Counted from the first letter of the stretch, positions 1 to 7,810 are shown. The stretch is 9,492 bases of DNA from Methylotenera_A sp036676175 (GCA_036676175.1 JAKFDL010000099.1:1-9492); one strand, 5' to 3'. The notes: a model not told the origin generated them from the sequence alone. Translations and numbers: made by a program.

Positions 1-1
1 T

Positions 2-1900
2 GATTTATTGGTGACGGTGATGGTAGGCGATGGCGAATCGGAAACTGGACCCTTGGCAACTTCTTGGCATTCCAACAAATTTCTAAACCCAATTCGTGAT
101 GGCGCCGTACTACCTATTTTGCATCTCAATGGCTACAAAATAAATAATCCCACAATTTTGTCCCGTATTTCACATGATGAACTAGAAAGACTGTTTGTTG
201 GTTATGGTTGGGCCCCCTACTTCGTTGAAGGTAGCGACCCATTAACGATGCACAGTGCCATGGCGACCGCACTGGAACAATGTGTCAATGAGATTCAGCA
301 TATACAAAAAACTGCGCGATCCAGTGGCAAGGCTATTCGTCCACGCTGGCCAATGATTGTGCTCCGCTCGCCCAAAGGCTGGACAGGGCCTAAAGAAGTA
401 GATGGTCACAAAGTGGAAGGATTTTGGCGCGCTCACCAAGTACCGCTGGGCAAGGTGAAAGAAAATCCTGCACATTTAAAACAACTGGAAGATTGGTTAC
501 GCAGTTATCAGCCAGAGGAGTTGTTTGATAATCAGGGACGGCTACGCCCGCATTTAAAGGCGCTTGTGCCAAAAGGGAATCGCCGCATGAGCGCCAACCC
601 GCACGCCAACGGCGGTCTGTTGCGCAAAGCCCTTCGTATGCCAGATTTTAACGAATATGCGCTAACTCTAGATAAACCTGGCAAGTTGGCGGCAGAAAAT
701 ACACGGCCACTAGGTAAGTTTCTGCGCGACATCATGCAGCACAATATGCACAATTTTCGCGTATTTGGGCCGGATGAAAACAGCTCAAACAAACTTGACA
801 ATATCTACGAAGCAAGCAAAAAAACTTGGATGGCGGATTATTTGCCAGAAGATGCCGATGGTGGCGAACTGTCGCCTGATGGCCGCGTAATGGAGATGCT
901 TTCTGAACATACGCTTGAAGGATGGCTAGAAGGTTATTTACTCACCGGTCGCCATGGATTTTTCTCGACTTATGAATCCTTTGTGCATGTGATTGATTCT
1001 ATGTTCAATCAACATGCAAAATGGCTTGCGATGTCTAAAGCAGTGCCATGGCGTGCGCCAGTATCATCGCTTAATTTATTAATCACCTCCACCGTTTGGC
1101 GGCAAGACCATAATGGATTTACCCACCAAGATCCTGGTTTCCTCGACATCGTAGTCAACAAAAGTCCTGAAGTCACCCGCATCTACTTGCCGCCAGATGG
1201 CAATTGCCTACTAACTGTGGCGAACCACTGCCTCAACAGTACTGATTATATTAATGTCATTGTGTGTGATAAGCAGAAGCACCTACAGTATCTCAGCATG
1301 GATGCGGCAGTTAAACATTGCGCCAAGGGCATTGGAATTTGGCAATGGGCTAGTAACGATGCAGGACAAGAACCAGATTTAGTCATGGCAAGTGCTGGCG
1401 ATATTCCAACCAAAGAGGCTTTGGCAGCTATCGTATTGCTACGCGAGCACTTTCCACAACTTAGGATACGTTTCGTTAACGTTGTAGATTTATATAAACT
1501 TAGCCCGCAAAGCGAGCATCCGCATGGCCTATCTGACCGTGATTTTGATAGCTTATTTACCACTGAGAAACCCATTATTTTTAACTTTCACGGCTACCCA
1601 TATTTGATTCATCGCCTCACCTATCGACGTACCAATCACCACAATTTACACGTACGCGGATATAAAGAAAAAGGTAGCATTAATACACCGCTAGAACTGG
1701 CTATTCAAAATGGAATTGACCGCTTTAGTTTGGCCATTGATGCCATTAACCGTATACCAAGTCTGCAAACCATTGGTGCGCATGTACAGGAAAAGTTACG
1801 TAATAGACAAATGGAATGTTGTCAGTATGCTTACGAATACGGCGTAGATTTGCCAGACGAAGATGATTGGGTATGGCCTGATGAATATATTAGCGATTAA
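2..1900 (+). CDS. xfp: Xylulose-5-phosphate/fructose-6-phosphate phosphoketolase, 5'-truncated by window edge
   Basis: This thiamine-diphosphate enzyme cleaves xylulose-5-P (and often fructose-6-P) with phosphate to acetyl phosphate plus glyceraldehyde-3-P (or erythrose-4-P) in the cytoplasm. The frame is open to the left edge. The TTG at base 8 is an internal codon, not the start, because family-like residues (Asp-Leu-Leu) precede it. The fragment has 632 residues against about 790-800 for the family, so roughly 160 N-terminal residues lie outside. It begins at the family signature ending GDGE (fragment residues 9-12), followed by TGPLATSWHSNKFLNP, the region around the ThDP/metal site. Further matches are HQDPGFLD, CLLTVANHCLNS, GIGIWQWASND and, near the C-terminus, FNFHGYPYLIHRLTYRR. 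The 3' end overlaps acetate kinase by 20 bp, which indicates cotranscription and coupling. Identity is very secure. The preference between the two sugar phosphates cannot be read from the sequence. Confidence 0.97.
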   Translation, partial: DLLVTVMVGDGESETGPLATSWHSNKFLNPIRDGAVLPILHLNGYKINNPTILSRISHDELERLFVGYGWAPYFVEGSDPLTMHSAMATALEQCVNEIQHIQKTARSSGKAIRPRWPMIVLRSPKGWTGPKEVDGHKVEGFWRAHQVPLGKVKENPAHLKQLEDWLRSYQPEELFDNQGRLRPHLKALVPKGNRRMSANPHANGGLLRKALRMPDFNEYALTLDKPGKLAAENTRPLGKFLRDIMQHNMHNFRVFGPDENSSNKLDNIYEASKKTWMADYLPEDADGGELSPDGRVMEMLSEHTLEGWLEGYLLTGRHGFFSTYESFVHVIDSMFNQHAKWLAMSKAVPWRAPVSSLNLLITSTVWRQDHNGFTHQDPGFLDIVVNKSPEVTRIYLPPDGNCLLTVANHCLNSTDYINVIVCDKQKHLQYLSMDAAVKHCAKGIGIWQWASNDAGQEPDLVMASAGDIPTKEALAAIVLLREHFPQLRIRFVNVVDLYKLSPQSEHPHGLSDRDFDSLFTTEKPIIFNFHGYPYLIHRLTYRRTNHHNLHVRGYKEKGSINTPLELAIQNGIDRFSLAIDAINRIPSLQTIGAHVQEKLRNRQMECCQYAYEYGVDLPDEDDWVWPDEYISD

Positions 1901-2999
1901 CAGCGGCTCGTCTAGCCTCAAAGCCAGCCTATTTATGACGAATGGCGTGCGGCAAGATTTTCGCTACGCTTACGGCAGTAGTGAAGATATCAATAACCAT
2001 AGCAAGGCTTTTGCTGCTTTACTAGCCGATCTAGGAGATAACCAGCCGACCTTAATCGCGCATCGTTTTGTGCATGGTGGAGAAATAGCAGATGCCGCAC
2101 GTTTGATTGATGCCAATGAATATGCACGGTTACAAAGTATCACCCATCTCGCACCCCTGCACATGCCTACCAACTTATTAGGGGTGGATTTATGTGCCAA
2201 GCAATTCAATTGCTCGCAGATTGCTTGTTTTGATACCGCATTTCACTCAACTTTGCCCGAGTTAGCCTACCGACTAGCGATTCCGCAAGCACTCAAATTA
2301 CGTCGCTATGGTTTTCATGGTATCAATTACGCGTATGTCGCACAACAATTACCCAAAATTCTTGGGGCAGCTGCAAAAGGGCGGATTGTTGTCGCGCATC
2401 TCGGTCATGGTTCTAGTTTGTGCTTACTGGAAAACTTACGCTCTGTAGATACCAGCATGGGCTACAGCACTGCTGGCGGGATTGCAATGGGAACACGCTG
2501 TGGAGACATTGACCCCGGCGTGATGTTAGCGCTTGCTAAAAGTTATAATAATGCTCAATTAACTAGCTTGATCTATGAGAAGTCAGGCTTGTTAGCACTT
2601 TCAGATGGGGAAAGTAGCGAGATGTCTGTATTAGCAACAAGTAATAGTGAAGCCGCCAGCTTTGCGGTGGAGTATTTCTCTCGGCAAGTGCGCGCCGCCA
2701 TCGGCAGTTACGCCGCTAAAGCTGGCGGCATCGACGCCTTAGTCTTTACTGGTGGCATCGGTGAGCATGCTATGCAAGTGCGCGCCATAATTTGTGAACA
2801 ACTAAGGTTTCTTGGTTTTGCATTAAATATCAAAGCAAATCAAGCCAATTTAGCAATATTAAACAGTGCCTCTTCTAAGCCTATATTGATAGTCCCTGCC
2901 GATGAAGAAGCTGAAATTGCACGTTTAGCCAAAAATTTATATACGGAGGTCAATCATGTCAGCACAAGTGTTGAATCATGGCAGGCACAATCCTCATGA
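1881..2999 (+). CDS. ackA: Acetate kinase
   Basis: It transfers phosphate between acetyl phosphate and ADP, giving acetate and ATP, and so completes the phosphoketolase bypass. I chose the ATG at 1881 because MNILAINSGSSSLK is the canonical N-terminus; an ATG at 1863 would add six residues that do not fit. Numbering from 1881, visible active-site motifs are N7 and K14, HRFVHGG with R62, APLH with H94, FDTAFH with D118, RYGFHG with H146, MGTRCGDIDPG with R206, TGGIGE (290-295) and ADEE (340-343). At 372 residues it is somewhat shorter than the usual 400 or so. The normally HLGNG loop reads HLGHGSS (174-180), and the FHG motif continues INY rather than TSH. No clear Shine-Dalgarno precedes the start, so translation probably depends on coupling to xfp. 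Its 3' end overlaps the next gene by 44 bp. Confidence 0.95.
   Translation: MNILAINSGSSSLKASLFMTNGVRQDFRYAYGSSEDINNHSKAFAALLADLGDNQPTLIAHRFVHGGEIADAARLIDANEYARLQSITHLAPLHMPTNLLGVDLCAKQFNCSQIACFDTAFHSTLPELAYRLAIPQALKLRRYGFHGINYAYVAQQLPKILGAAAKGRIVVAHLGHGSSLCLLENLRSVDTSMGYSTAGGIAMGTRCGDIDPGVMLALAKSYNNAQLTSLIYEKSGLLALSDGESSEMSVLATSNSEAASFAVEYFSRQVRAAIGSYAAKAGGIDALVFTGGIGEHAMQVRAIICEQLRFLGFALNIKANQANLAILNSASSKPILIVPADEEAEIARLAKNLYTEVNHVSTSVESWQAQSS
2945..2950 (+). promoter_or_regulatory. Strong Shine-Dalgarno GGAGGT inside ackA for the downstream cfa-like gene
   Basis: GGAGGT lies five bases before the ATG at 2956, within the ackA coding sequence. It fixes the start of the cyclopropane-synthase-like gene at 2956 and allows its independent translation despite the 44-bp overlap. 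Confidence 0.75.
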
Positions 3000-4287
3000 A
3001 AAAAGTAGCAAACTTGCCCACCATATCCTGAAGCGCTTGTTTAAAAAATATCTGGGCGCTTTTACGGTCAAGCTATGGGATAACAGTGTGTTGCAAATTG
3101 GCAAAGGTGTTTCTGCGTTCACGCTTTATATTCGCTCGCCAAATGTACTGCGTCAACTAGTGTTTTTTCGAGATCCCATACGACTAGCCGAAGCCTATTT
3201 TGATGGTGATGTAGAAGTCGCCGGGGATTTTAATACTGCGATGAAGCTACGCTACTATCTAGAAAGCTTGAAATTGCCATTTCAAGAGAAGCTCTTGCTG
3301 GGCTTACGTGCATTGGCACTGAAAAGCAAATCAATGCAACGGCAGCAAGCTAAGAGCTCATCTGTTACCAGAAAACTGGGTGGCGCCACACATCAAAATA
3401 GTGTTGAATCAATTGCCTTCCACTATGACGTTTCTAACGCCTTCTACAAGCTTTGGCTAGATAAGCACATGGTGTACTCATGCGCTTATTTTGAAACACC
3501 CGAACAAGATTTAGATGCTGCACAGTGCAATAAGCTTGACCATATTTGTCGCAAATTACGCTTACAACCTGGCGAACTTCTGCTGGATATCGGATGCGGC
3601 TGGGGAGCTTTAGTATGCTGGGCAGCCAAGCACTATGGCGTTCAAGCACACGGCATAACGCTTAGCCAGAATCAGTTTGAATATGCAAGTGCGGAAGTAA
3701 AAAGACAGGGGCTGCAGAATCAAGTCTCTATTGAAATGCGCAACTACCGCGACCTTCCGCTTGAGCCCACTTATGACAAAGTTTCTAGCATAGGTATGTT
3801 TGAGCATGTTGGCCTTAAAAATCTACCAAACTACTTTTCCATCGTAAATCAGGTGCTTAAACCTGGCGGACTTTTTCTTAACCATGGCATTACTACCACC
3901 AAATCTGGATGGCGCCAAAGCGTTGCAACAAAATTCATCAATCGGCATATTTTCCCTGATGGTGAATTGGATACAGTAAGTAATATTCAGCAACATATGG
4001 AGGATGCGAATTTTGAGATTTTTGATGTTGAAGGCTTGCGGCCACATTACGCATTGACGTTACGTCATTGGGTGAACCGCCTTGATGCTAAGAAACAAGA
4101 AGCGACGCATTTAGTGGGAGAGCGCACCTATCGCATTTGGCGCCTATATATGACAGGTTGCGCCATACAATTTGAGCAAGGGACAACTGGCATTTACCAG
4201 ATACTGGCTGAATGCAAACATGAGGGAAAATCAACCCTGCCACTGACACGGCGTGATCTGTATATGCCTAAAAATATCCATCCATGA
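2956..4287 (+). CDS. cfa: Cyclopropane-fatty-acyl-phospholipid synthase family SAM methyltransferase
   Basis: Family members transfer a methylene group from S-adenosylmethionine to the double bond of unsaturated phospholipid acyl chains at the cytoplasmic membrane face, usually in stress or stationary phase. The 443-residue length and two-domain layout fit: an N-terminal lipid-binding region (about 30-125) and a C-terminal Rossmann methyltransferase. Visible motifs are YDVSNAFYKLWLD (157-169), YSCAYF (174-179), SAM motif I LLLDIGCGWGA (208-218), MFEHVG (281-286) and GELDT (336-340). By family alignment from memory, the bicarbonate ligands correspond to C176, E283, H310 and Y365, and the active-site cysteine to C402 in MTGCAIQFEQGTTGIYQ. 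All are present, so the enzyme looks active. The linker at 122-150 is rich in Lys, Gln and Ser. The start is set by GGAGGT. A related fatty-acid methyltransferase activity (methylation rather than cyclopropanation) is possible, since paralogues share these motifs. Confidence 0.9.
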   Translation: MSAQVLNHGRHNPHEKSSKLAHHILKRLFKKYLGAFTVKLWDNSVLQIGKGVSAFTLYIRSPNVLRQLVFFRDPIRLAEAYFDGDVEVAGDFNTAMKLRYYLESLKLPFQEKLLLGLRALALKSKSMQRQQAKSSSVTRKLGGATHQNSVESIAFHYDVSNAFYKLWLDKHMVYSCAYFETPEQDLDAAQCNKLDHICRKLRLQPGELLLDIGCGWGALVCWAAKHYGVQAHGITLSQNQFEYASAEVKRQGLQNQVSIEMRNYRDLPLEPTYDKVSSIGMFEHVGLKNLPNYFSIVNQVLKPGGLFLNHGITTTKSGWRQSVATKFINRHIFPDGELDTVSNIQQHMEDANFEIFDVEGLRPHYALTLRHWVNRLDAKKQEATHLVGERTYRIWRLYMTGCAIQFEQGTTGIYQILAECKHEGKSTLPLTRRDLYMPKNIHP

Positions 4288-4291
4288 GGAG
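4287..4291 (+). promoter_or_regulatory. Shine-Dalgarno AGGAG deciding the start of the CBS protein
   Basis: AGGAG sits seven bases before the ATG at 4299 and touches the stop codon of the cfa-like gene (4285-4287). It favours 4299 over the in-frame ATG at 4284, which has no such site. Confidence 0.7.
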
Positions 4292-4298
4292 AATAACC

Positions 4299-4748
4299 AT
4301 GACCATAGGCACAATTTGTAATCGCGAAGTCATCACTGTACAGCGCGACGCGACCGTGTTGCATGCCGCTATGCTGATGCGCCAGTATCATGTAGGTGAT
4401 GTGGTTGTGATTCAAAATCGCAAAAATAAAAGCATACCCGTCGGCATTGTTACCGACCGTGACATCGTGGTAGAGCTGGTAGCCACTGAGCTTGAATGCG
4501 AAGTGATTACCGTAGGCGATATCCTCATTACTAAGCTCATCGTTATAAAGGAAAGCGCGGGTATGTTTGAGGCTATGCAGTTAATGGCTGATAAAGGCAT
4601 TAGACGCCTGCCAGTTGTTGACGATGATGGCGGGCTCGTTGGCATTGTAACATTGGATGATTTGTTGTTATTACTCAGTAAAGAATTGGGTACACTTAGT
4701 AAATTGGTAACACGTGAGCAGAAAAATGAGGCTATAAAACGGCGTTAG
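4299..4748 (+). CDS. Small protein with a tandem CBS-domain pair
   Basis: A stand-alone CBS (Bateman) module of 149 residues. CBS pairs typically bind AMP, ADP, ATP or related ligands and act as energy sensors, but the partner is unknown here. CBS1 spans about residues 6-63, with PVGIVTDRDI near its end. CBS2 spans about 70-131, with GIRRLPVVDDDGGLVGIVTLDDLL. Each repeat carries the ribose/phosphate-type T-x-x-D signature (T52-D55 and T118-D121). The tail (132-149) is basic and hydrophilic. There is no catalytic or DNA-binding domain and no membrane segment. It is the last gene of the phosphoketolase operon, 11 bp after the cfa-like stop. An allosteric or regulatory role in that pathway is inference. 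The start at 4299 follows from the Shine-Dalgarno at 4287-4291. It converges with the DksA-like gene with a 10-bp gap, and no clear hairpin terminator was found between them. Confidence 0.9.
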   Translation: MTIGTICNREVITVQRDATVLHAAMLMRQYHVGDVVVIQNRKNKSIPVGIVTDRDIVVELVATELECEVITVGDILITKLIVIKESAGMFEAMQLMADKGIRRLPVVDDDGGLVGIVTLDDLLLLLSKELGTLSKLVTREQKNEAIKRR

Positions 4749-4758
4749 TCTTTAACTG

Positions 4759-5151
4759 CTATAAGCTAGACTTGGATCCACTGGTAAACGTTTTTTCGTG
4801 CAAATGCTGGCATCTAATACAGCGTTTTGCCGTAGGATAAGCGGCTAATCGCTCAAAACCAATATCTTCATCACAATCGATGCATGTCCCATAAACACCT
4901 GACTGGATGCGATCTAGAGCCGCATTCAAATCAATGGTTTTTTGTAAGTGCAAGCCAATCACAGCGTTATCAGTATCCACAATGGTGTCAGCAACTGCCT
5001 CATCAGCCGCGTTACCATCGCCGCCAACATCAATATAACTCGGCTTCGATTCGGGATCCATCTCGTCTTGCGTTTTAGTGACTAACTGGGCAAGCTCCGC
5101 TTCCATTATTTTTTTTAATTCATCTATTTGATTCTTGCTTATATTGGTCAT
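4759..5151 (-). CDS. DksA/TraR-family C4-type zinc-finger protein
   Basis: The protein has 130 residues. The N-terminal half is helical and charged, as expected for the coiled coil of DksA-like proteins that enter the RNA polymerase secondary channel. The C-terminal half has a complete C4 zinc finger: C90-x2-C93 in GTCIDCDEDI and C111-x2-C114 in AKRCIRCQHLHEK, with the typical ERLAAYPTAKRC linker. The coiled-coil tip region (about 43-62) is acidic (VGGDGNAADEAVADT) and does not obviously match the canonical DksA tip Asp and Ala arrangement. A shorter DksA-like paralogue is therefore more likely than DksA itself. A purine-rich GGGGAA lies just upstream of the ATG. It is co-oriented with the cytochrome gene, 86 bp downstream of it, so cotranscription is possible. 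Control of the stringent or stress response is family inference. Confidence 0.9.
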   Translation of the reverse strand: MTNISKNQIDELKKIMEAELAQLVTKTQDEMDPESKPSYIDVGGDGNAADEAVADTIVDTDNAVIGLHLQKTIDLNAALDRIQSGVYGTCIDCDEDIGFERLAAYPTAKRCIRCQHLHEKTFTSGSKSSL

Positions 5152-5237
5152 TATGTTCCCCGCCCTAATTTTTGATGGTTAAAGTATTAGTAGAAGTTAC
5201 TGGATATATTGCTTTAAATTGAATGTTTAAAATCTAG

Positions 5238-5573
5238 CTAATTTGCGTTCTTAATCTGCGTTAAAGCCTTTTGTTCGGTGCTAATAAAATTGTAATAATA
5301 CGTATTCAAATATGCTGTCACATCCATAATTTCTTGCTCACTCCAGCTAAGTTTGGTAAAGCCTTGCCAAAGCTCTACTTGGGCTTTGAGACTTTGCCAA
5401 TCAGTCGCCAGCTTCTGGTCGCGCCAATGAATTGTTGCGTTGTGGCAAGCGCTGCAGTGTGTTGAATAGAGCAAGCCGCCTCGCGCCTCGTTTGGTATTA
5501 TCTCTGCTTGCGCAAAAGAACTTGTACCAACAATTAACCATACGTTAATAATCAATTTTCTTATTACGCACAT
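5238..5573 (-). CDS. Exported small monohaem cytochrome c
   Basis: The protein has 111 residues. A signal peptide is evident: R5/K6, a hydrophobic core at 7-20 and a likely cleavage after AQA (23). The mature protein starts EIIPNEARGGLLYSTHC and carries one haem-binding CSACH motif (C40, C43, H44), so it should be periplasmic and soluble, about 88 residues mature. I recall similar proteins, with IHWRD after the haem motif and a final VTAYLN helix, as common uncharacterised cytochromes in Betaproteobacteria. The only methionine after the start is M83, which lies within the predicted C-terminal helix, so the sixth haem ligand is unclear; H49 in IHWRD is one candidate. A GGAG Shine-Dalgarno lies six bases upstream of the ATG. 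The redox partner is unknown. Confidence 0.88.
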   Translation of the reverse strand: MCVIRKLIINVWLIVGTSSFAQAEIIPNEARGGLLYSTHCSACHNATIHWRDQKLATDWQSLKAQVELWQGFTKLSWSEQEIMDVTAYLNTYYYNFISTEQKALTQIKNAN

Positions 5574-5797
5574 TACCTACTCCACACAGTTCAACCTTTT
5601 AAAGCCGTCTGTTTACAACTGACAACTTTTACATTGTTTTGTCTGCATTAATATATAGAAATTTGGGTGATGATAAAATGCGTGCAAGCACGTACTTGTA
5701 TGCTGGTGCCTGACTGATAGACTGTGCTTATCGTCATGAGTGGCCTATGGTGCATATGCATATATAGATACGCCTAACTAGAATACTGGAGACCAAA
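5574..5797. promoter_or_regulatory. Divergent intergenic region with two short palindromes
   Basis: This 224-bp stretch separates the leftward cytochrome gene from the rightward membrane-protein/RNase unit and should hold promoters for both. Visible elements are the dyad CGTGC-AA-GCACG at 5681-5692, the palindrome TGCATATGCA at 5751-5760 followed by TATATAGATA, and AT-rich tracts at 5647-5663. On the minus strand a weak TTGTCA with a 17-bp gap to TTAAAA could serve the cytochrome gene. GGAG at 5788-5791 is the ribosome site for the start at 5798. No convincing FNR-type dyad (TTGAT-N4-ATCAA) was seen. The assignments are weak. Confidence 0.3.
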
Positions 5798-6403
5798 ATG
5801 GATATCCGCATTCAACAACTATTAAGTCAGATTACCGCACTAGAAGATGAACTACGCTCTGTACTTAGCGAACAGCAATCCAGTATATTTTTTCAGATTA
5901 AAGGCAAACGTGTTGAGTTTGAGCAGTCGATTGAACAGACCCACTTAAAACTTAAAAAGAATTTTTTTCGCTGGCTGGTAACAGACAGGCCGCAGAACCT
6001 GATTACCGGTCCAATTATTTATTCGATGATTATCCCATTACTGTTAACCGATTTATTCATCACTTTTTATCAGCTCACCTGTTTCCCAATTTACGGCATT
6101 AAAAAAGTAAACCGTGCCGATTACATTATTTTTGACCGACAGCACCTTAATTACCTCAATTTTATCGAGAAATTTCACTGTACTTATTGCGCCTACGGTA
6201 GCGGCATGATTGCGTATATTAGTGAAATCGTGGCATGTACCGAACAGTATTTTTGCCCAATCAAACATGCAAGAAAGATTGTAGGCACGCACGCACGTTA
6301 TTCCCATTTTTTAGATTTTGGCGAGGCGGATAGTTACGAAACCAAACTTGAAAAATTTCGTGTTTCCCTCAATCAAGAAGCTAGCAAAGAAGCGCCAAAA
6401 TGA
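5798..6403 (+). CDS. Uncharacterised membrane protein with Cys/His motif
   Basis: I do not recognise a named family, although similar proteins seem familiar from betaproteobacterial genomes. It has 201 residues. Residues 1-60 form a charged, probably coiled-coil N-terminus (LEDELRSVLSEQQ, then KGKRVEFEQSIEQTHLKLKK). FRWLVTDRP leads into one hydrophobic segment at about 69-92. A conserved-looking region follows: ADYIIFDRQHLNYLNFIEKFHCTYCAYGSG (108-136) with C128-x2-C131, then C147, then EQYFCPIKHARK with C153 and H157. The CxxC plus CxxxH layout suggests metal binding or a redox role; this is inference. GGAG lies six bases before the ATG. Its stop overlaps the start of the beta-CASP RNase gene in an ATGA arrangement, so the two proteins are probably made together. 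Sidedness in the membrane is not predictable with confidence. Confidence 0.85.
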   Translation: MDIRIQQLLSQITALEDELRSVLSEQQSSIFFQIKGKRVEFEQSIEQTHLKLKKNFFRWLVTDRPQNLITGPIIYSMIIPLLLTDLFITFYQLTCFPIYGIKKVNRADYIIFDRQHLNYLNFIEKFHCTYCAYGSGMIAYISEIVACTEQYFCPIKHARKIVGTHARYSHFLDFGEADSYETKLEKFRVSLNQEASKEAPK

Positions 6404-7776
6404 ATATCACATTTCTTGGGGCTACGGGCACGGTGACAGGCTCTAAATACCTGCTCAGTAGTAGAAAAAAATCGGACGGCGGAAAGCGCATATTGGTTGA
6501 TTGCGGGCTATTTCAAGGTCTTAAACAGTTACGGCTGAGAAACTGGGCTGCATTACCTATCAACCCCAAACAGGTAGATGCCGTTGTGCTCACACATGCG
6601 CACATTGACCATTCGGGCTATCTGCCACTTTTAGTTAAAAATGGGTTTTCTGGCAGAGTGTATTGCACTGAAGCTACTCGTGATTTATGCGAGGTACTGT
6701 TATTAGACTCTGCACATTTACAAGAAGAGGAAGCAAAATACGCCAATAAACGTGGTTTTTCTAAGCACCACCCTGCCTTGCCACTATACACACAAGAAGA
6801 TGCCCAAAACGCACTCGCACTGCTGACCCCTGTGGCTTATGAACAGGCCGTAGATTTGGGGGATGGTCTAAGCGCCACGCTTTATCCTAGCGGGCATATT
6901 CTTGGCTCTGCCTTTGTGCACATTCACAATAGCAAGACTTCAATTCTGTTTTCCGGTGATATTGGACGCCCCAATGACATTTTAATGAAGCCTCCCGTAC
7001 GCATTAAACAGGCCGATTATCTGGTAGTTGAGTCTACTTATGGTAACCGCTTGCATGACCATGCAGACCCAAAAATAAAACTAGCTGAGATTATCAACCG
7101 AACAGTCAATCGAAAAGGCATTATTCTGATCCCTGTATTTGCGGTAGGGCGCGCCCAGGAACTACTTTATTACATTCATTTGCTTAAAGCATCTGGCGCC
7201 ATTGCCTATAGCACGCCTGTTTATCTGAATAGCCCAATGGCAGTGGATGCCACAGCCATATTTAATCACTATCGAAACGAGCATCGTTTGTCGCCAGAAC
7301 AGTGCTATGCGCTATGTCATACGGCGAGCATGGTGAATAGCATTCAAGAATCTAAGCAACTTAACCAAAGTAAAGGCCCAATGATTATCCTATCTGCAAG
7401 CGGCATGGCTTCTGGTGGGCGTGTTGTGCATCATTTAAAAGCATTTGCCCCTAATCCCAACAATACGATTTTATTTGCTGGTTTCCAGGCGGCGGGAACA
7501 CGCGGCTCTGCCATGCTAGACGGTGTGGAAAGCATTAAAATTCACGGCCAATACGTGCCAGTGAAAGCCGATGTTGAATTTGTATCCAACCTATCTGCCC
7601 ATGCAGACTTTTCAGAAATAATCGGCTGGTTGAAAGGCTTTGAAACACCACCTAAAACCACATTTATTACGCACGGCGAGCCCGTTGCAGCAGATGCAAT
7701 GCGACTGCATATTGAAGAGGAATTACGTTGGAAAACGATGGTGCCAGATTATCTTGAAACGGTGAGTTTAGACTAA
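6400..7776 (+). CDS. Beta-CASP metallo-beta-lactamase-fold hydrolase, probable RNase
   Basis: It belongs to the MBL-fold RNase class related to CPSF73/RNase J-like enzymes, which cut RNA with two zinc ions. The 458 residues contain the full motif set: HAHIDH (H66, H68, D70, H71), SGHILGSA with H166, SGDIG with D187, and the terminal THGEP with H425. Beta-CASP features are VVESTYGNR (E211, motif A), SASGMASGGRVVHHLK (motif B His 344 or 345) and LSAHADF (motif C, H401). Length is typical for the stand-alone bacterial type. There is no KH domain or export signal, so it should act in the cytoplasm. It starts at the ATGA overlap with the preceding membrane-protein gene and has only a weak ribosome site of its own, suggesting coupling. 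A terminator follows. Natural RNA substrates in Proteobacteria are poorly known. Confidence 0.93.
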   Translation: MNITFLGATGTVTGSKYLLSSRKKSDGGKRILVDCGLFQGLKQLRLRNWAALPINPKQVDAVVLTHAHIDHSGYLPLLVKNGFSGRVYCTEATRDLCEVLLLDSAHLQEEEAKYANKRGFSKHHPALPLYTQEDAQNALALLTPVAYEQAVDLGDGLSATLYPSGHILGSAFVHIHNSKTSILFSGDIGRPNDILMKPPVRIKQADYLVVESTYGNRLHDHADPKIKLAEIINRTVNRKGIILIPVFAVGRAQELLYYIHLLKASGAIAYSTPVYLNSPMAVDATAIFNHYRNEHRLSPEQCYALCHTASMVNSIQESKQLNQSKGPMIILSASGMASGGRVVHHLKAFAPNPNNTILFAGFQAAGTRGSAMLDGVESIKIHGQYVPVKADVEFVSNLSAHADFSEIIGWLKGFETPPKTTFITHGEPVAADAMRLHIEEELRWKTMVPDYLETVSLD

Positions 7777-7810
7777 GTTTTTTAAGCAAAATGTACTACA
7801 CAAATCTATA

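Noticed and set aside
8..10. TTG as the start codon of the phosphoketolase
   Set aside because: The frame is open to the window edge with family-like residues upstream, and about 160 residues are missing, so this is an internal Leu codon.
242..801. Minus-strand open frames inside the phosphoketolase gene
   Set aside because: They lie opposite a strongly conserved gene, have no ribosome sites and give no recognisable protein.
4747..4772. Hairpin AGTCT...AGACT between the convergent CBS and DksA-like genes as a terminator
   Set aside because: The stem is only five base pairs with a long loop, and no T tract follows.
4884..5078. Plus-strand open frame across the DksA-like gene
   Set aside because: It is the antisense shadow of a clear zinc-finger protein, and its translation has no family features.
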